Shown here in pieces: positions 1-7,700 of a stretch of 24,246 nucleotides of DNA. Source of the stretch: JANYCG01 sp031418395 (lineage in GTDB: Bacteria; Pseudomonadota; Gammaproteobacteria; Burkholderiales; Burkholderiaceae_C); NCBI GenBank assembly GCA_031418395.1, contig JANOXL010000330.1, positions 1-24,246 on the forward strand, written 5' to 3'. The position numbers were made by a program, and so were the translations under genes. The number at the start of each line of letters is the position of its first letter. Position 1 is the first letter of the stretch. The notes beneath the pieces are model-generated. The model worked only from the letters and a program-made list of their open reading frames with translations, made no database searches and was not told the DNA's origin.

Positions 1-1
1 G

Positions 2-169
2 GCCGCGAATGAAACGGCTCAGTTCAAAGCCGGGTTGACGGTACGTCGGGAAGTTTTTTGGGCTATACCTCTGTCGACGGCCCCTCGCGTTAGGGGCGAC
101 TTCACCCAAGAATGGCAACAGTTTGTTACCGAGCCGCTTAAGGAGCAGTTCGGACACGCGACGGATTGA
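2..169 (+). CDS. 3' end of an unidentified protein-coding gene (partial)
   Basis: Reading from base 2 there is an open frame of 55 codons that ends in TGA at 167-169; its start lies left of the window. The encoded tail has a mixed, protein-like composition (for example VRREVFWAIPLSTAP, then an acidic/aromatic helix-like stretch FTQEWQQFVTEPLKEQFG), which argues for a real C-terminus rather than noise. I do not recognise the family; a C-terminus of a LysR-type regulator is one weak possibility. Codon use is less GC-biased than in neighbouring genes (ATA, AGG, GTA and GGA occur), so a transferred or weakly expressed gene is possible. No terminator hairpin follows the stop, and about 155 bp separate it from fpr. 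Confidence 0.45.
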   Translation, partial: AANETAQFKAGLTVRREVFWAIPLSTAPRVRGDFTQEWQQFVTEPLKEQFGHATD

Positions 170-324
170 GTCGAAAAACAGACTGTTCTTTAAAGCTCCG
201 TCGTCACGCAAGACACGACCGTCTTCCTACTTTAACAACTAACCAATCAATTTCTAATTCTTTTGAGTTTTGAAGCCTTGGCGTTAAATTAGCCTTATGT
301 TGAATTCTTACGTCTTGCATTGAC

Positions 325-1110
325 ATGAGCGCATTTCACGAAGCTGAAGTTTTGAGCGTGCACCACTGGACTGACAAACTCTTCAGTTTCACCACCACGC
401 GTGACCCGGCACTGCGTTTCTCCAACGGCCACTTCACCATGATTGGCCTGCGCCCAAAGGACGAACCTGCGGCCAAGCCGCTGCTGCGCGCCTATTCCAT
501 CGCCAGCGCCAATTACGAGGAAAACCTGGAGTTCCTCAGCATCAAAGTGCCCGATGGCCCGCTGACCAGCCGCCTGCAGCACATCCAGCCGGGCGACACC
601 ATCATGGTCGGGCGCAAACCCACCGGCACCTTGTTGATTGACTATTTGTTGCCGGGCAAACGCCTGTATTTGCTCTCCACTGGTACAGGCCTGGCGCCGT
701 TCATGAGCATCGTGCGCGATCCGGCGACCTACGAAAAATTCGAACGCGTGATCCTCGTCCACGGCGTGCGCGAGGTCGATGAGCTGGCCTACCGCGAGTA
801 CCTCACCGATCACTTGCCAGCCCACGAGTTTTTGGGTGAAACGGTCGCCAGACAGCTGAGTTATTACCCCACCGTCACGCGCGAAGACTTTATCAACCGG
901 GGCCGCGTGACCGAACTGCTGGACAACGGCAAACTCCATGAAGATCTCGATTTGCCGCCCCTGGACGCCTCGGAGGACCGTGTGATGATCTGCGGCAGCC
1001 CGGCCATGCTCAAAGACCTCAAAGGCATGATGGAGGCGCGCGGTTTCCACGAGGGCAATACCAGCAAGCCGGGTGATTTTGTGATTGAGCGGGCGTTTGT
1101 GGAGCAGTAG
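325..1110 (+). CDS. fpr: Ferredoxin/flavodoxin-NADP reductase
   Basis: A 261-residue cytoplasmic flavoenzyme that moves electrons between NADPH and ferredoxin or flavodoxin. Seen in the sequence: the FAD-binding motif RAYSIAS at residues 55-61, the NADP-binding glycine motif STGTGLAPF at 118-126, the VHGVR segment near 145, and MICGSP near 222. The C-terminus ends AFVEQ, close to the AFVEK tail of the bacterial FPR class (Azotobacter/Rhodobacter type). Length matches the family (about 257-260). The ATG at 325 is chosen because the next residues (FHEAEVLSVHHWTDKLFSF) align with the usual N-terminus; no strong ribosome site precedes it. The AT-rich upstream stretch 240-300 probably holds the promoter, but I cannot place -35/-10 boxes securely. 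It stands alone, followed by a long repeat-containing gap. Confidence 0.93.
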   Translation: MSAFHEAEVLSVHHWTDKLFSFTTTRDPALRFSNGHFTMIGLRPKDEPAAKPLLRAYSIASANYEENLEFLSIKVPDGPLTSRLQHIQPGDTIMVGRKPTGTLLIDYLLPGKRLYLLSTGTGLAPFMSIVRDPATYEKFERVILVHGVREVDELAYREYLTDHLPAHEFLGETVARQLSYYPTVTREDFINRGRVTELLDNGKLHEDLDLPPLDASEDRVMICGSPAMLKDLKGMMEARGFHEGNTSKPGDFVIERAFVEQ

Positions 1111-1159
1111 GTTCTGGCTTGTCTGGTTTGTCCGTCTTGATTTGCGGCTGCCGGCAGTA

Positions 1160-1284
1160 GTCCGCTGCGGGTTCCGGGCAGGGATGCCGGACCGCTCCTC
1201 ATGGTGCGCTGACGCGTCGCCTGCGGCGACACTCCGCAGAAATCGTCGGGATCCGGCATCCCAACCCGAAACCGCTCCGCTACG
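1160..1284 (-). repeat. Structured dispersed repeat, copy 1 (inverted relative to copy 2)
   Basis: This segment is an inverted copy of 1567-1690. The shared core includes GCTCCTCATGGTGCGCTGAC and GCAGAAATCGTCGG. Arms at 1169-1191 and 1252-1273 can pair over about 22 bp with some mismatches (strongest part TGCCGGA/TCCGGCA). An inner hairpin, GTCGCC-TGC-GGCGAC, lies inside. It does not look coding. Known mobile or REP-like status is not established here. Confidence 0.75.
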
Positions 1285-1375
1285 AAAGTAGACGACCTGC
1301 GCCCTCCCCAAAACACAGCCATCGATCGGTTCGGCGGATGCCTAACCGCAGTTGCGCCAGTCTGTTGAATTTGAA

Positions 1376-1425
1376 CCGTTCGGCCTGAGCCTGTCGAAGG
1401 GCTTCGACAAGCTCAGCCCGAACGG
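1376..1425. repeat. 50-bp near-perfect palindromic intergenic repeat
   Basis: Left arm CCGTTCGG-CTGAGC-TGTCGAAG blocks and right arm CTTCGACA-GCTCAG-CCGAACGG blocks are complementary with only two mismatched positions and a two-base centre. From memory this matches the widespread intergenic palindrome of proteobacteria containing CTTCGACAAGCTCAG. It lies between the two inverted 125-bp elements. It would form a strong hairpin in RNA from either strand but lacks a T-run, so it is not a standard terminator. Confidence 0.8.
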
Positions 1426-1566
1426 AAACAAACAACTCTTCAAGTTGCCTCAAGAGTTCAAGCTGATTTTTCGCCGCCAGTCAAAAGTGCGTCAAAGCTA
1501 CCAAACCCGTCAAAAAAATAGTGGCGACGCGGAATTTGCCCCCAACGATCTCAAACCGGAAACGCC

Positions 1567-1690
1567 CGTAGCGAAGAGGTGACGGATTGCCGTGCCGAAT
1601 CCGACGATTTCTGCGCAACGAAGCCGAAGGCGTAGTGTCAGCGCACCATGAGGAGCGGTTCGGCACGGCTATCCGTCACCCGTAGCGGGC
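1567..1690 (+). repeat. Structured dispersed repeat, copy 2
   Basis: Arms at 1578-1599 and 1659-1680 are 22 bases each and complementary except for one T/T mismatch, enclosing a 59-base loop. The loop holds the same conserved blocks as copy 1 (CGACGATTTCTGCG and GTCAGCGCACCATGAGGAGC) and a smaller inner hairpin around GCC-GAA-GGC. CCGTAGCG occurs just outside both arms. Compared with copy 1 the arm sequences differ, yet pairing is kept, which suggests selection on structure. No protein is supported here. Confidence 0.75.
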
Positions 1691-1872
1691 CACAGTGAGC
1701 TAAGTCAAAGCAAGCCACGGCAAGGCAAGTTAAAGCTGGACTGCCCAAACTTCGAACGATCTGGCCACGCCTACCAATTGGCGCGATGGCTTGCATGCGG
1801 TGCCAGGAACCATCTGCGACACTCAGGAGTCCACCAAGTCACGAACTGAACCGCAATTCAAAAGGCCCCACT

Positions 1873-2385
1873 TTGCATTTTCTGACCACTTTGTTTGACC
1901 GCCAACCGCGCCGCGTTTTTGATTTGATCGTCGTCACCTGCGTTGCGCTGCTGGCCTACGGCATGTACCTGCAACACGTCGTGGGGCTGGAGCCCTGCCC
2001 GATGTGTGTGGTGCAGCGGTATGCTTTTGTTTTGATAGCTTTTTGCGCTTTCTTGACGAGGCTTAGCGGCAAGAAGTCTGTGCACTACGGCGGTGCGGGT
2101 CTGCTGGTGGTGCTGGCGGGGTTGGGTGCTTTTGTGGCGGCGCGGCAAAGCTGGTTGCAGTGGTATCCGCCCGAGATCGCCTCCTGCGGGCGCGACATCT
2201 ACGGCATGATCGAAACCTTTCCCCTGCAGCGCGCGATTCCGATGATTTTCAAAGGCAGCGGCGACTGCACCAAGGTCGATTGGACCTTTATGGGCGGCTC
2301 CATCGCCAACTGGTCGTTTATCTGTTTTTGTGGCGTGGCCGCTGTGGCGTTGGCGCTGATTTGGCGTCAGCGTCGCGTCATTTGA
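1873..2385 (+). CDS. dsbB: Disulfide bond formation protein B
   Basis: Inner-membrane quinone reductase that re-oxidises the periplasmic thiol oxidase DsbA. With a TTG start at 1873 the protein is 170 residues (E. coli 176). The first redox pair CPMC falls at C42/C45 and the second at C105 (ASCGRD) and C132 (GDCTKVDW), matching the E. coli positions 41/44 and 104/130. Four hydrophobic segments are visible, near 17-35, 48-63, 74-92 and 142-163. The TTG is preferred because AAAGG at 1861-1865 sits 7 bases upstream and the N-terminus then fits the family. The frame stays open to an ATG at 1786, but the extra residues look non-native. It is a single gene whose 3' end faces argA across an AT-rich spacer. 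Confidence 0.93.
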   Translation: MHFLTTLFDRQPRRVFDLIVVTCVALLAYGMYLQHVVGLEPCPMCVVQRYAFVLIAFCAFLTRLSGKKSVHYGGAGLLVVLAGLGAFVAARQSWLQWYPPEIASCGRDIYGMIETFPLQRAIPMIFKGSGDCTKVDWTFMGGSIANWSFICFCGVAAVALALIWRQRRVI

Positions 2386-2438
2386 AGCGGCGTTGAAAAA
2401 ATATTTCTAAAATATTTATCCTAACCGTATCGGACTTT

Positions 2439-2495
2439 AGGTCTCGAAGTTATTTGTTAATTAGCTATATAAATAGATAAAAAACAGCTATTTAT
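2439..2495 (+). repeat. AGGTCTCG-N17-GCTA element, copy A
   Basis: AGGTCTCG at 2439-2446 is followed by 17 bases and GCTA at 2464-2467, then an 8-bp inverted repeat ATAAATAG/CTATTTAT (2469-2476 and 2488-2495). It sits in a very AT-rich spacer (2395-2536) between the convergent 3' ends of dsbB and argA. The same core and spacing recur at three other places in this window. Function unknown. Confidence 0.7.
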
Positions 2496-2536
2496 TTAAG
2501 CGAAATATTAAACAATATACGAAAAATATAATTTAG

Positions 2537-3886
2537 TTAGATCAGTTTTTTCACCAAAACCTGGCTTTTCCGATCCCAGTTGTATTTGCGTTTGCGGGCA
2601 TCGGGCAGCCAGTCCGGGTCCACCTGCACGAAGCCGCGTTTGATGAACCAATGCATCGTGCGCGTCGTGAGCACAAAGATGCTTTCTAACCCTGCGGCGC
2701 GGGCGCGGTGTTCAATGCGTTTGAGCACACGTTCGCCATCGCCCTGACCTTGCACGGCAGGTGACACCGTCAGCGCCGCCATTTCAGCGGTCTTGGCTTC
2801 CGGGTAAGGGTAGAGCGCGGCGCAGGCGAAGATCACGCCATCGTGCCCAATGATGGTGTAGTTGCCCGCATCTCGTTCGATCTCGGTACGGCCGCGTTTG
2901 ACCAAGGTGCCGTCTTTCTCGAAAGGTTCGATCAGTTGCAGGATGCCGCCCACGTCGTCAATCATTGCTTCACGCATGGATTCGAGTTTTTCATCGATCA
3001 CCATGGTGCCAATGCCATCGTGAACGTACACCTCCAACAACAGCGCGCCATCCACCGCAAAGGGCAAGATATGGCTGCGTTCCACCCCGGCTTTGCAGGC
3101 TTTCACGCAGTGCTGCAAATAGAAAGCGGTGTCGGTCGGCAAGAGCGGCGCGGGCAGGGCGGCGATGAGCTTTTCCGCGGTGTCCAGCGGCAGCTCGGTG
3201 TCGATCGGATTGTCGTCACCTGCCGGTTGCAAAGGGTCGATGCGGATACCGGGAATTTCGGTCAAAAAGATCAGTTTGTCGGCCTGTAGGGCAATCGCCA
3301 CCGAGGTCGCCAACTCTTCCATCTGCAAGTTGAAGGCTTCGCCGGTGGGTGAAAAACCAAAAGGCGACAAAAGCACCAGGCTACCCGAATCCAGTGTGCG
3401 CGAGATGCCCGCCGTGTCCACCTTGCGCACCACGCCGGAGTGCTGAAAATCCACCCCGTCCACAATACCCACAGGCCGCGCCGTGATGAAATTGCCTGAG
3501 ATTACCCGTACGGTGGAATCTGCCATCGGCGTGTTGGGCAAACCCTGGCTGAAGGCCGCTTCGATCTCGTAACGCAACTGGCCGGCGGCTTCCTGCGCGC
3601 AATCGAGCGCCACTTCGTCGGTAATGCGAATGCCGTGCGAGAACTTCGCCTCATGCCCTTTGGCGTGCAATTGTTCGTTGACCTGCGGGCGAAAACCGTG
3701 CACCAGCACGATTTTGACGCCCATGGCCTGAATCATTGCAAGGTCCTGTGCGAGGGAATGCAGCTTGCCCGCCGCAATCGCTTCGCCCGCAATGCCGACC
3801 ACAAAAGTCTCGTTGCGAAACTTGTGGATGTAGGGTGCCACCGAGCGAAACCAGGGCACGAAGGTGAAGTTGAAGACGGTGGACAT
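2537..3886 (-). CDS. argA: Amino-acid N-acetyltransferase (N-acetylglutamate synthase)
   Basis: Catalyses the first step of arginine synthesis, acetyl-CoA plus glutamate to N-acetylglutamate, in the cytoplasm. The 449-residue length matches E. coli ArgA (443). The N-terminal part (about 1-290) is an amino-acid-kinase fold that normally serves arginine feedback sensing; it opens with FVPWFRSVAPYIHKFRNETF and continues KIVLVHGFRPQVN. The C-terminal part is a GNAT acetyltransferase with the acetyl-CoA loop QGQGDGERVL at 379-388 and the ending YNWDRKSQVLVKKL. The ATG at 3886 is supported by the conserved N-terminus. vapC ends 32 bp upstream on the same strand, so read-through from the toxin-antitoxin promoter is possible. 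Confidence 0.95.
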   Translation of the reverse strand: MSTVFNFTFVPWFRSVAPYIHKFRNETFVVGIAGEAIAAGKLHSLAQDLAMIQAMGVKIVLVHGFRPQVNEQLHAKGHEAKFSHGIRITDEVALDCAQEAAGQLRYEIEAAFSQGLPNTPMADSTVRVISGNFITARPVGIVDGVDFQHSGVVRKVDTAGISRTLDSGSLVLLSPFGFSPTGEAFNLQMEELATSVAIALQADKLIFLTEIPGIRIDPLQPAGDDNPIDTELPLDTAEKLIAALPAPLLPTDTAFYLQHCVKACKAGVERSHILPFAVDGALLLEVYVHDGIGTMVIDEKLESMREAMIDDVGGILQLIEPFEKDGTLVKRGRTEIERDAGNYTIIGHDGVIFACAALYPYPEAKTAEMAALTVSPAVQGQGDGERVLKRIEHRARAAGLESIFVLTTRTMHWFIKRGFVQVDPDWLPDARKRKYNWDRKSQVLVKKLI

Positions 3887-3918
3887 GGGGGCCTTGAATT
3901 CGAGTGTCAGGTAAATGC

Positions 3919-4362
3919 TCAGGGGGTCAACAAGTGCAGTTGTTGGGGTGGCAACAAACGCAGAAAATCGCGGTCGAAAGTCACCAATACTTCGCGGCTT
4001 TGAATCACAGTGGCCGCAATCATGGCGTCTGGAATGGCGTTGGCGGACAAATTTTTCTCAAGGCACATTTTGCGCAAAACTGGCCAATTGGACGACCCAT
4101 CAAGCAAGGTAACGCCAGGGCTGTCCAACAAGGTATCGAGAAAACCAACAGCGAGTTGTGTGGGGGTCGGTGTTGCAAACACCCTGGCGTTGGTGACCAG
4201 ACGCAAAAAACTCGCCATCACGCCAGTCATCAGGCGCAGCGGGGTGCCTTCTTGGTTGCCCGTGATGTGCGCCGCAGCCTGCACCAACCACTCGCGTGCT
4301 TCCGTATGGTGCGGGTGTTCTTCGCGAGACGCGGCGATCAGCACATTGACGTCCGGTGTCAT
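3919..4362 (-). CDS. vapC: PIN-domain ribonuclease toxin (VapC family)
   Basis: A 147-residue PIN-domain protein, by family a Mg2+-dependent endoribonuclease toxin neutralised by its partner antitoxin. Seen: the opening acidic motif PDVNVLIAA with D4, the segment SFLRLVTNARVF near 51-62 typical of the VapC subgroup first described in mycobacteria, D112 in IPDAMIAA, and D130/D132 in TFDRDF. The second acidic position usual in other VapC groups is not obvious, as in other members of this subgroup that I recall. The start ATG overlaps the antitoxin stop by four bases (ATGA), a normal toxin-antitoxin coupling. RNA target unknown. Confidence 0.88.
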   Translation of the reverse strand: MTPDVNVLIAASREEHPHHTEAREWLVQAAAHITGNQEGTPLRLMTGVMASFLRLVTNARVFATPTPTQLAVGFLDTLLDSPGVTLLDGSSNWPVLRKMCLEKNLSANAIPDAMIAATVIQSREVLVTFDRDFLRLLPPQQLHLLTP

Positions 4363-4619
4363 CCTTTGGCATCCAAAAACCCGTCGGCCGCGTCCAGCAT
4401 CGACCGGTTGCTGCTGGGGTCGATGCCCGGCATCAACCCGCCACCACCGCGAAAAACCGGCAGTTTGATGGGTTTCGCCGGAATTGCTTGCGCGGGCGCG
4501 TTGGCATACTGCGCCAAAAACTCCCGCACTTTGGCGCTCACAGAAGTGCCTTCTTGAATGGCGCGCACCCGTGCTTGCTTGATGAGGGAATCGTCAACAG
4601 ATATGGTTAGATTTGACAT
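4359..4619 (-). CDS. vapB: VapB-type ribbon-helix-helix antitoxin
   Basis: An 86-residue protein. The N-terminus NLTISVDDSLIKQARVRA has the beta-strand plus helix pattern of ribbon-helix-helix DNA-binding proteins. The C-terminal segment GGGGLMPGIDP and the following LDAADG resemble the toxin-wrapping tail of VapB partners of this PIN subgroup. ATG 4619 is chosen because GAGG lies 7 bases upstream and the RHH motif begins at once; an upstream in-frame ATG at 4652 would add a non-homologous MLYFFWQRGHT. By family knowledge it binds its own promoter as antitoxin and as the VapBC complex. A candidate operator, the 8-bp repeat array, lies 40 bp upstream. Confidence 0.87.
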   Translation of the reverse strand: MSNLTISVDDSLIKQARVRAIQEGTSVSAKVREFLAQYANAPAQAIPAKPIKLPVFRGGGGLMPGIDPSSNRSMLDAADGFLDAKG

Positions 4620-4652
4620 GGTATGACCTCGTTGCCAAAAAAAGTAAAGCAC

Positions 4653-4681
4653 AGTTTACAGTGAAAGCGTGAACATGTAAA
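4653..4681 (-). promoter_or_regulatory. Predicted vapBC promoter
   Basis: On the minus strand TTTACA (4681-4676) and TAAACT (4658-4653) are separated by exactly 17 bases, a fair sigma-70 match (5/6 and 4/6). The -10 box lies 33 bases from the vapB start. The -35 box and spacer are built from the 8-bp repeats, as expected for autoregulation. Confidence 0.5.
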
Positions 4682-4716
4682 CACGTAAACCCGTAAACAC
4701 GTGAATCTGTGATTTC
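4661..4716. repeat. Degenerate 8-bp tandem repeat array
   Basis: Seven consecutive 8-base units starting GTRA or GTGA: GTGAAAGC, GTGAACAT, GTAAACAC, GTAAACCC, GTAAACAC, GTGAATCT, GTGATTTC. The central units are nearly identical. The array occupies most of the space between the divergent vapB and hrpA starts and overlaps the predicted vapBC promoter. Ribbon-helix-helix repressors such as MetJ bind tandem 8-bp sites, so this is a plausible VapB operator (inference). Confidence 0.75.
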
Positions 4717-4732
4717 GGAGATAATACCTGTA

Positions 4733-7700
4733 ATGTCTGCTCCCGCAATCGCAAAACTCGCCATCGATTTCCCCGAATCCCTGCCTGTTTCGGCTCGCCG
4801 GGAGGAGATCACAGCCACCATCCACCAGCACCAGGTCATCATCGTCTGCGGCGAAACCGGCTCGGGTAAAACCACGCAGTTGCCCAAAATATTGCTGGCG
4901 ATGGGACGCGGCAAGATGAATTACCCGGCCGGAACACGCGCCAAACTCATCGGCCACACCCAGCCGCGTCGCATTGCCGCGAGCTCAGTGGCCAAACGCA
5001 TCGCTGAAGAACTCAAAACGCCCTTGGGCGAAGTGGTCGGCTACAAAGTGCGGTTTCAGGACAAACTCAGCCGCGACGCGTCCGTCAAGCTGATGACCGA
5101 CGGCATTTTGCTGGCCGAAACCCAAACCGATCCGCTCCTGAATGCCTATGACACGCTGATCATCGACGAGGCGCACGAACGTTCGCTGAACATTGATTTT
5201 CTGCTGGGGTATTTGAAGCAAATTCTGCCCAGACGGCCCGACCTCAAAATCATCGTGACCTCGGCGACGATTGACGCGGACAGGTTTGCGACGCACTTTG
5301 AGTCGAAGCAAGGTCCAGCTCCGGTAATTCAAGTCTCGGGGCGGATGTTCCCCGTTGAACAACGCTACCGGCCCTTCGAAGAGACGCGTGACCACGATCT
5401 CAACGACGCCATTGCTGACGCGGTGGACGAACTGTGGCTCAACATTCACCACAGCGGTGACATCCTTGTCTTTCTGCCCGGCGAGCGTGAAATCCGCGAA
5501 GCGGCGGACCATCTGCGCCGACATTTAAGCCACCAGCCCATCCTGCGCAACGCCGAAGTGTTGCCGCTTTTTTCACGCCTGAGCCAGGCCGATCAAGACC
5601 GCATCTTTGAAAACCACAGCGGCAGACGTATCGTGCTGGCGACCAACGTTGCGGAGACCTCTCTCACCGTGCCGGGGATCCGCTACGTGATTGATGCTGG
5701 CGCGGCGCGTATGAAGCGCTACAGTTATCGAAGCAAGGTGGAGCAGTTGCTGGTCGAGCCCGTGAGCCAAAGCTCAGCCAACCAGCGCGCAGGACGATGT
5801 GGCCGCGTGGCCGACGGCATCTGTATCCGGCTGTACGACGCCAAAGATTTCGACGCGCGGCCCAAATTCACCGAGCCTGAAATCTTGCGCTCTTCGCTGG
5901 CGGGCGTGATCTTGCGCATGAAGTCACTGCACCTGGGCCAGGTGGAGGATTTTCCGTTTGTCGAGCGCCCGCAAGGCCGCGCGATTGCCGATGGCTACCA
6001 GTTGCTGAACGAACTCGGCGCCGTAGACGACGCTAATGAGTTAACACCGATGGGCGCGCAACTTGCCAAACTGCCACTGGACCCGCGCGTCGGCCGCATG
6101 ATCTTGGAGGCGCGCACGCGCGGCGCGCTCGATGAAGTGCTGGTGATTGCCTCGGCGCTCTCGGTGCAAGACGTGCGTGATCGCCCGCTGGAGCTGCAAG
6201 CCCAGGCTGACCAGGCACAGGCCAAGTTTGACGACGAAAAAAGCGAATTCAGCGGTTACCTGCGGGTGTGGAAGTGGCTCAATGAGTTGACCGGCTCCAA
6301 CCGCCAAAAAGAACAGCAACTGCGCGCCTCGTTCGTCAGCCCCCGACGTGTACGCGAATGGCGCGATATTCATTCGCAGCTCCACACAGTAATCACCGAG
6401 CTGGGTTGGTTGCGACCGGCGCCGGGCCGCCCCAAGCCGGGCACGGCCCCCCTGGGGGGCAGGGCGCTACACGAAGTGAGCAACCGTGGGGGCCATCCAG
6501 CCAGCTACGAGCATCTGCACCAGGCGCTGCTCGCGGGCATGTTGGGCAACATCGGCTTCAAACTCGAAGGCGAGGGCGCGGATGCCCGCTCGGCCACCGC
6601 GCCGGGCGCGCGTGGCGAATACCTGGGCGCGCGGGCGATCAAGTTTTTTGCGCATCCGGGCGCGCATTTGTCCAAAAAGCCGGGGCGCTGGATTGTGGCG
6701 GCAGAACTGGTGGAAACCACGCGCCTGTATGGGCGTGGCATTGCCAATATCGACCCGGTCTGGCTGGAAACTGTAGGCGCGCATTTACTCAAAAAGCAGT
6801 TGCTCGACCCGCATTGGGAGAAAAAAGCCGGCGAGGTGATGGCGCTGGAGCGCGCCACGCTGTATGGCCTGGTGGTTTACAGCGGGCGGCGCGTGAACTA
6901 CGGGCGGGTAGACCCCCACGCGGCGCGTGAGATTTTCATCCGCCAGGCGCTGGTGGACGGCCAGTGGGAGACGAGTCTGCCCTTCCTCGCGGCCAACCTG
7001 AAACTGGTCAAACAAGTCGAGGAGCTGGAACACAAATCACGCCGCCAGGATGTGCTGGTGGACGACGAACTCATCTTCGCCTATTACGACCAGCAGTTGC
7101 CCGCCGACGTGTGCAGTGGCTTGCAGTTTGAGCGCTGGTACAAACACGAATCTTCACTCAAACCGCACCTGCTCAAACTGACCCGTGACGAGTTGATGCG
7201 CCACGAGGCGGCGGGCATCACGACGCAATCGTTCCCCAAAACCGTGCGCCTGGGCGGTGTGGATTGCGCGGCGACCTACCTGCATGAGCCCGGCGACGCC
7301 AAAGACGGCCTGACGGTGACGGTACCGCTGTTTGTGCTGAATCAGGTCAATGAAGAGCAGTGTGAATGGCTCGTGCCGGGCATGCTTAAAGACAAAATCC
7401 AGGCGCTTTTAAAGACCCTGCACCAGCGGCCCCGCTCGCGCCTGGTGCCGCTGCCCGAGACGGCCGCAACGATGGCCGAGGCCCTGAACCTGCCTGAGTT
7501 GTTTGGCAAAGGCCCGCTGTTGGACGCGGTGCTGAAACTGGTGCGGGCCAAAACTGCGCTGGACGTGGCGCGGGCCGACATCAAGGTGGACATGCTCACG
7601 CCGCACTTTTTCATGAACCTTCGTGTGGTCGATGAACATGGGCGTCAACTGGGCCAGGGCCGCAGCCTCGGCGCGCTCAAAGCCGAGCTGGGCACGCAGG

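Noticed and set aside
295..1311. Long minus-strand open frame of 338 codons opposite fpr
   Set aside because: It is the antisense shadow of a well-supported enzyme, and its sequence resembles no family. It also runs through the structured repeat.
1352..1582. Plus-strand open frame of 76 codons through the 50-bp palindrome
   Set aside because: It consists largely of the palindrome and repeat DNA and has no ribosome site or protein-like conservation.
2023..2073. Stretch inside dsbB (TTTGATAGC...GCGCTT...GACGAGGC) resembling a known Comamonadaceae repeat containing GATAGCTGCTAGCGCTT
   Set aside because: DsbB has normal length here and this stretch encodes an expected TM segment, so an insertion is unlikely; the likeness is short and may be chance.
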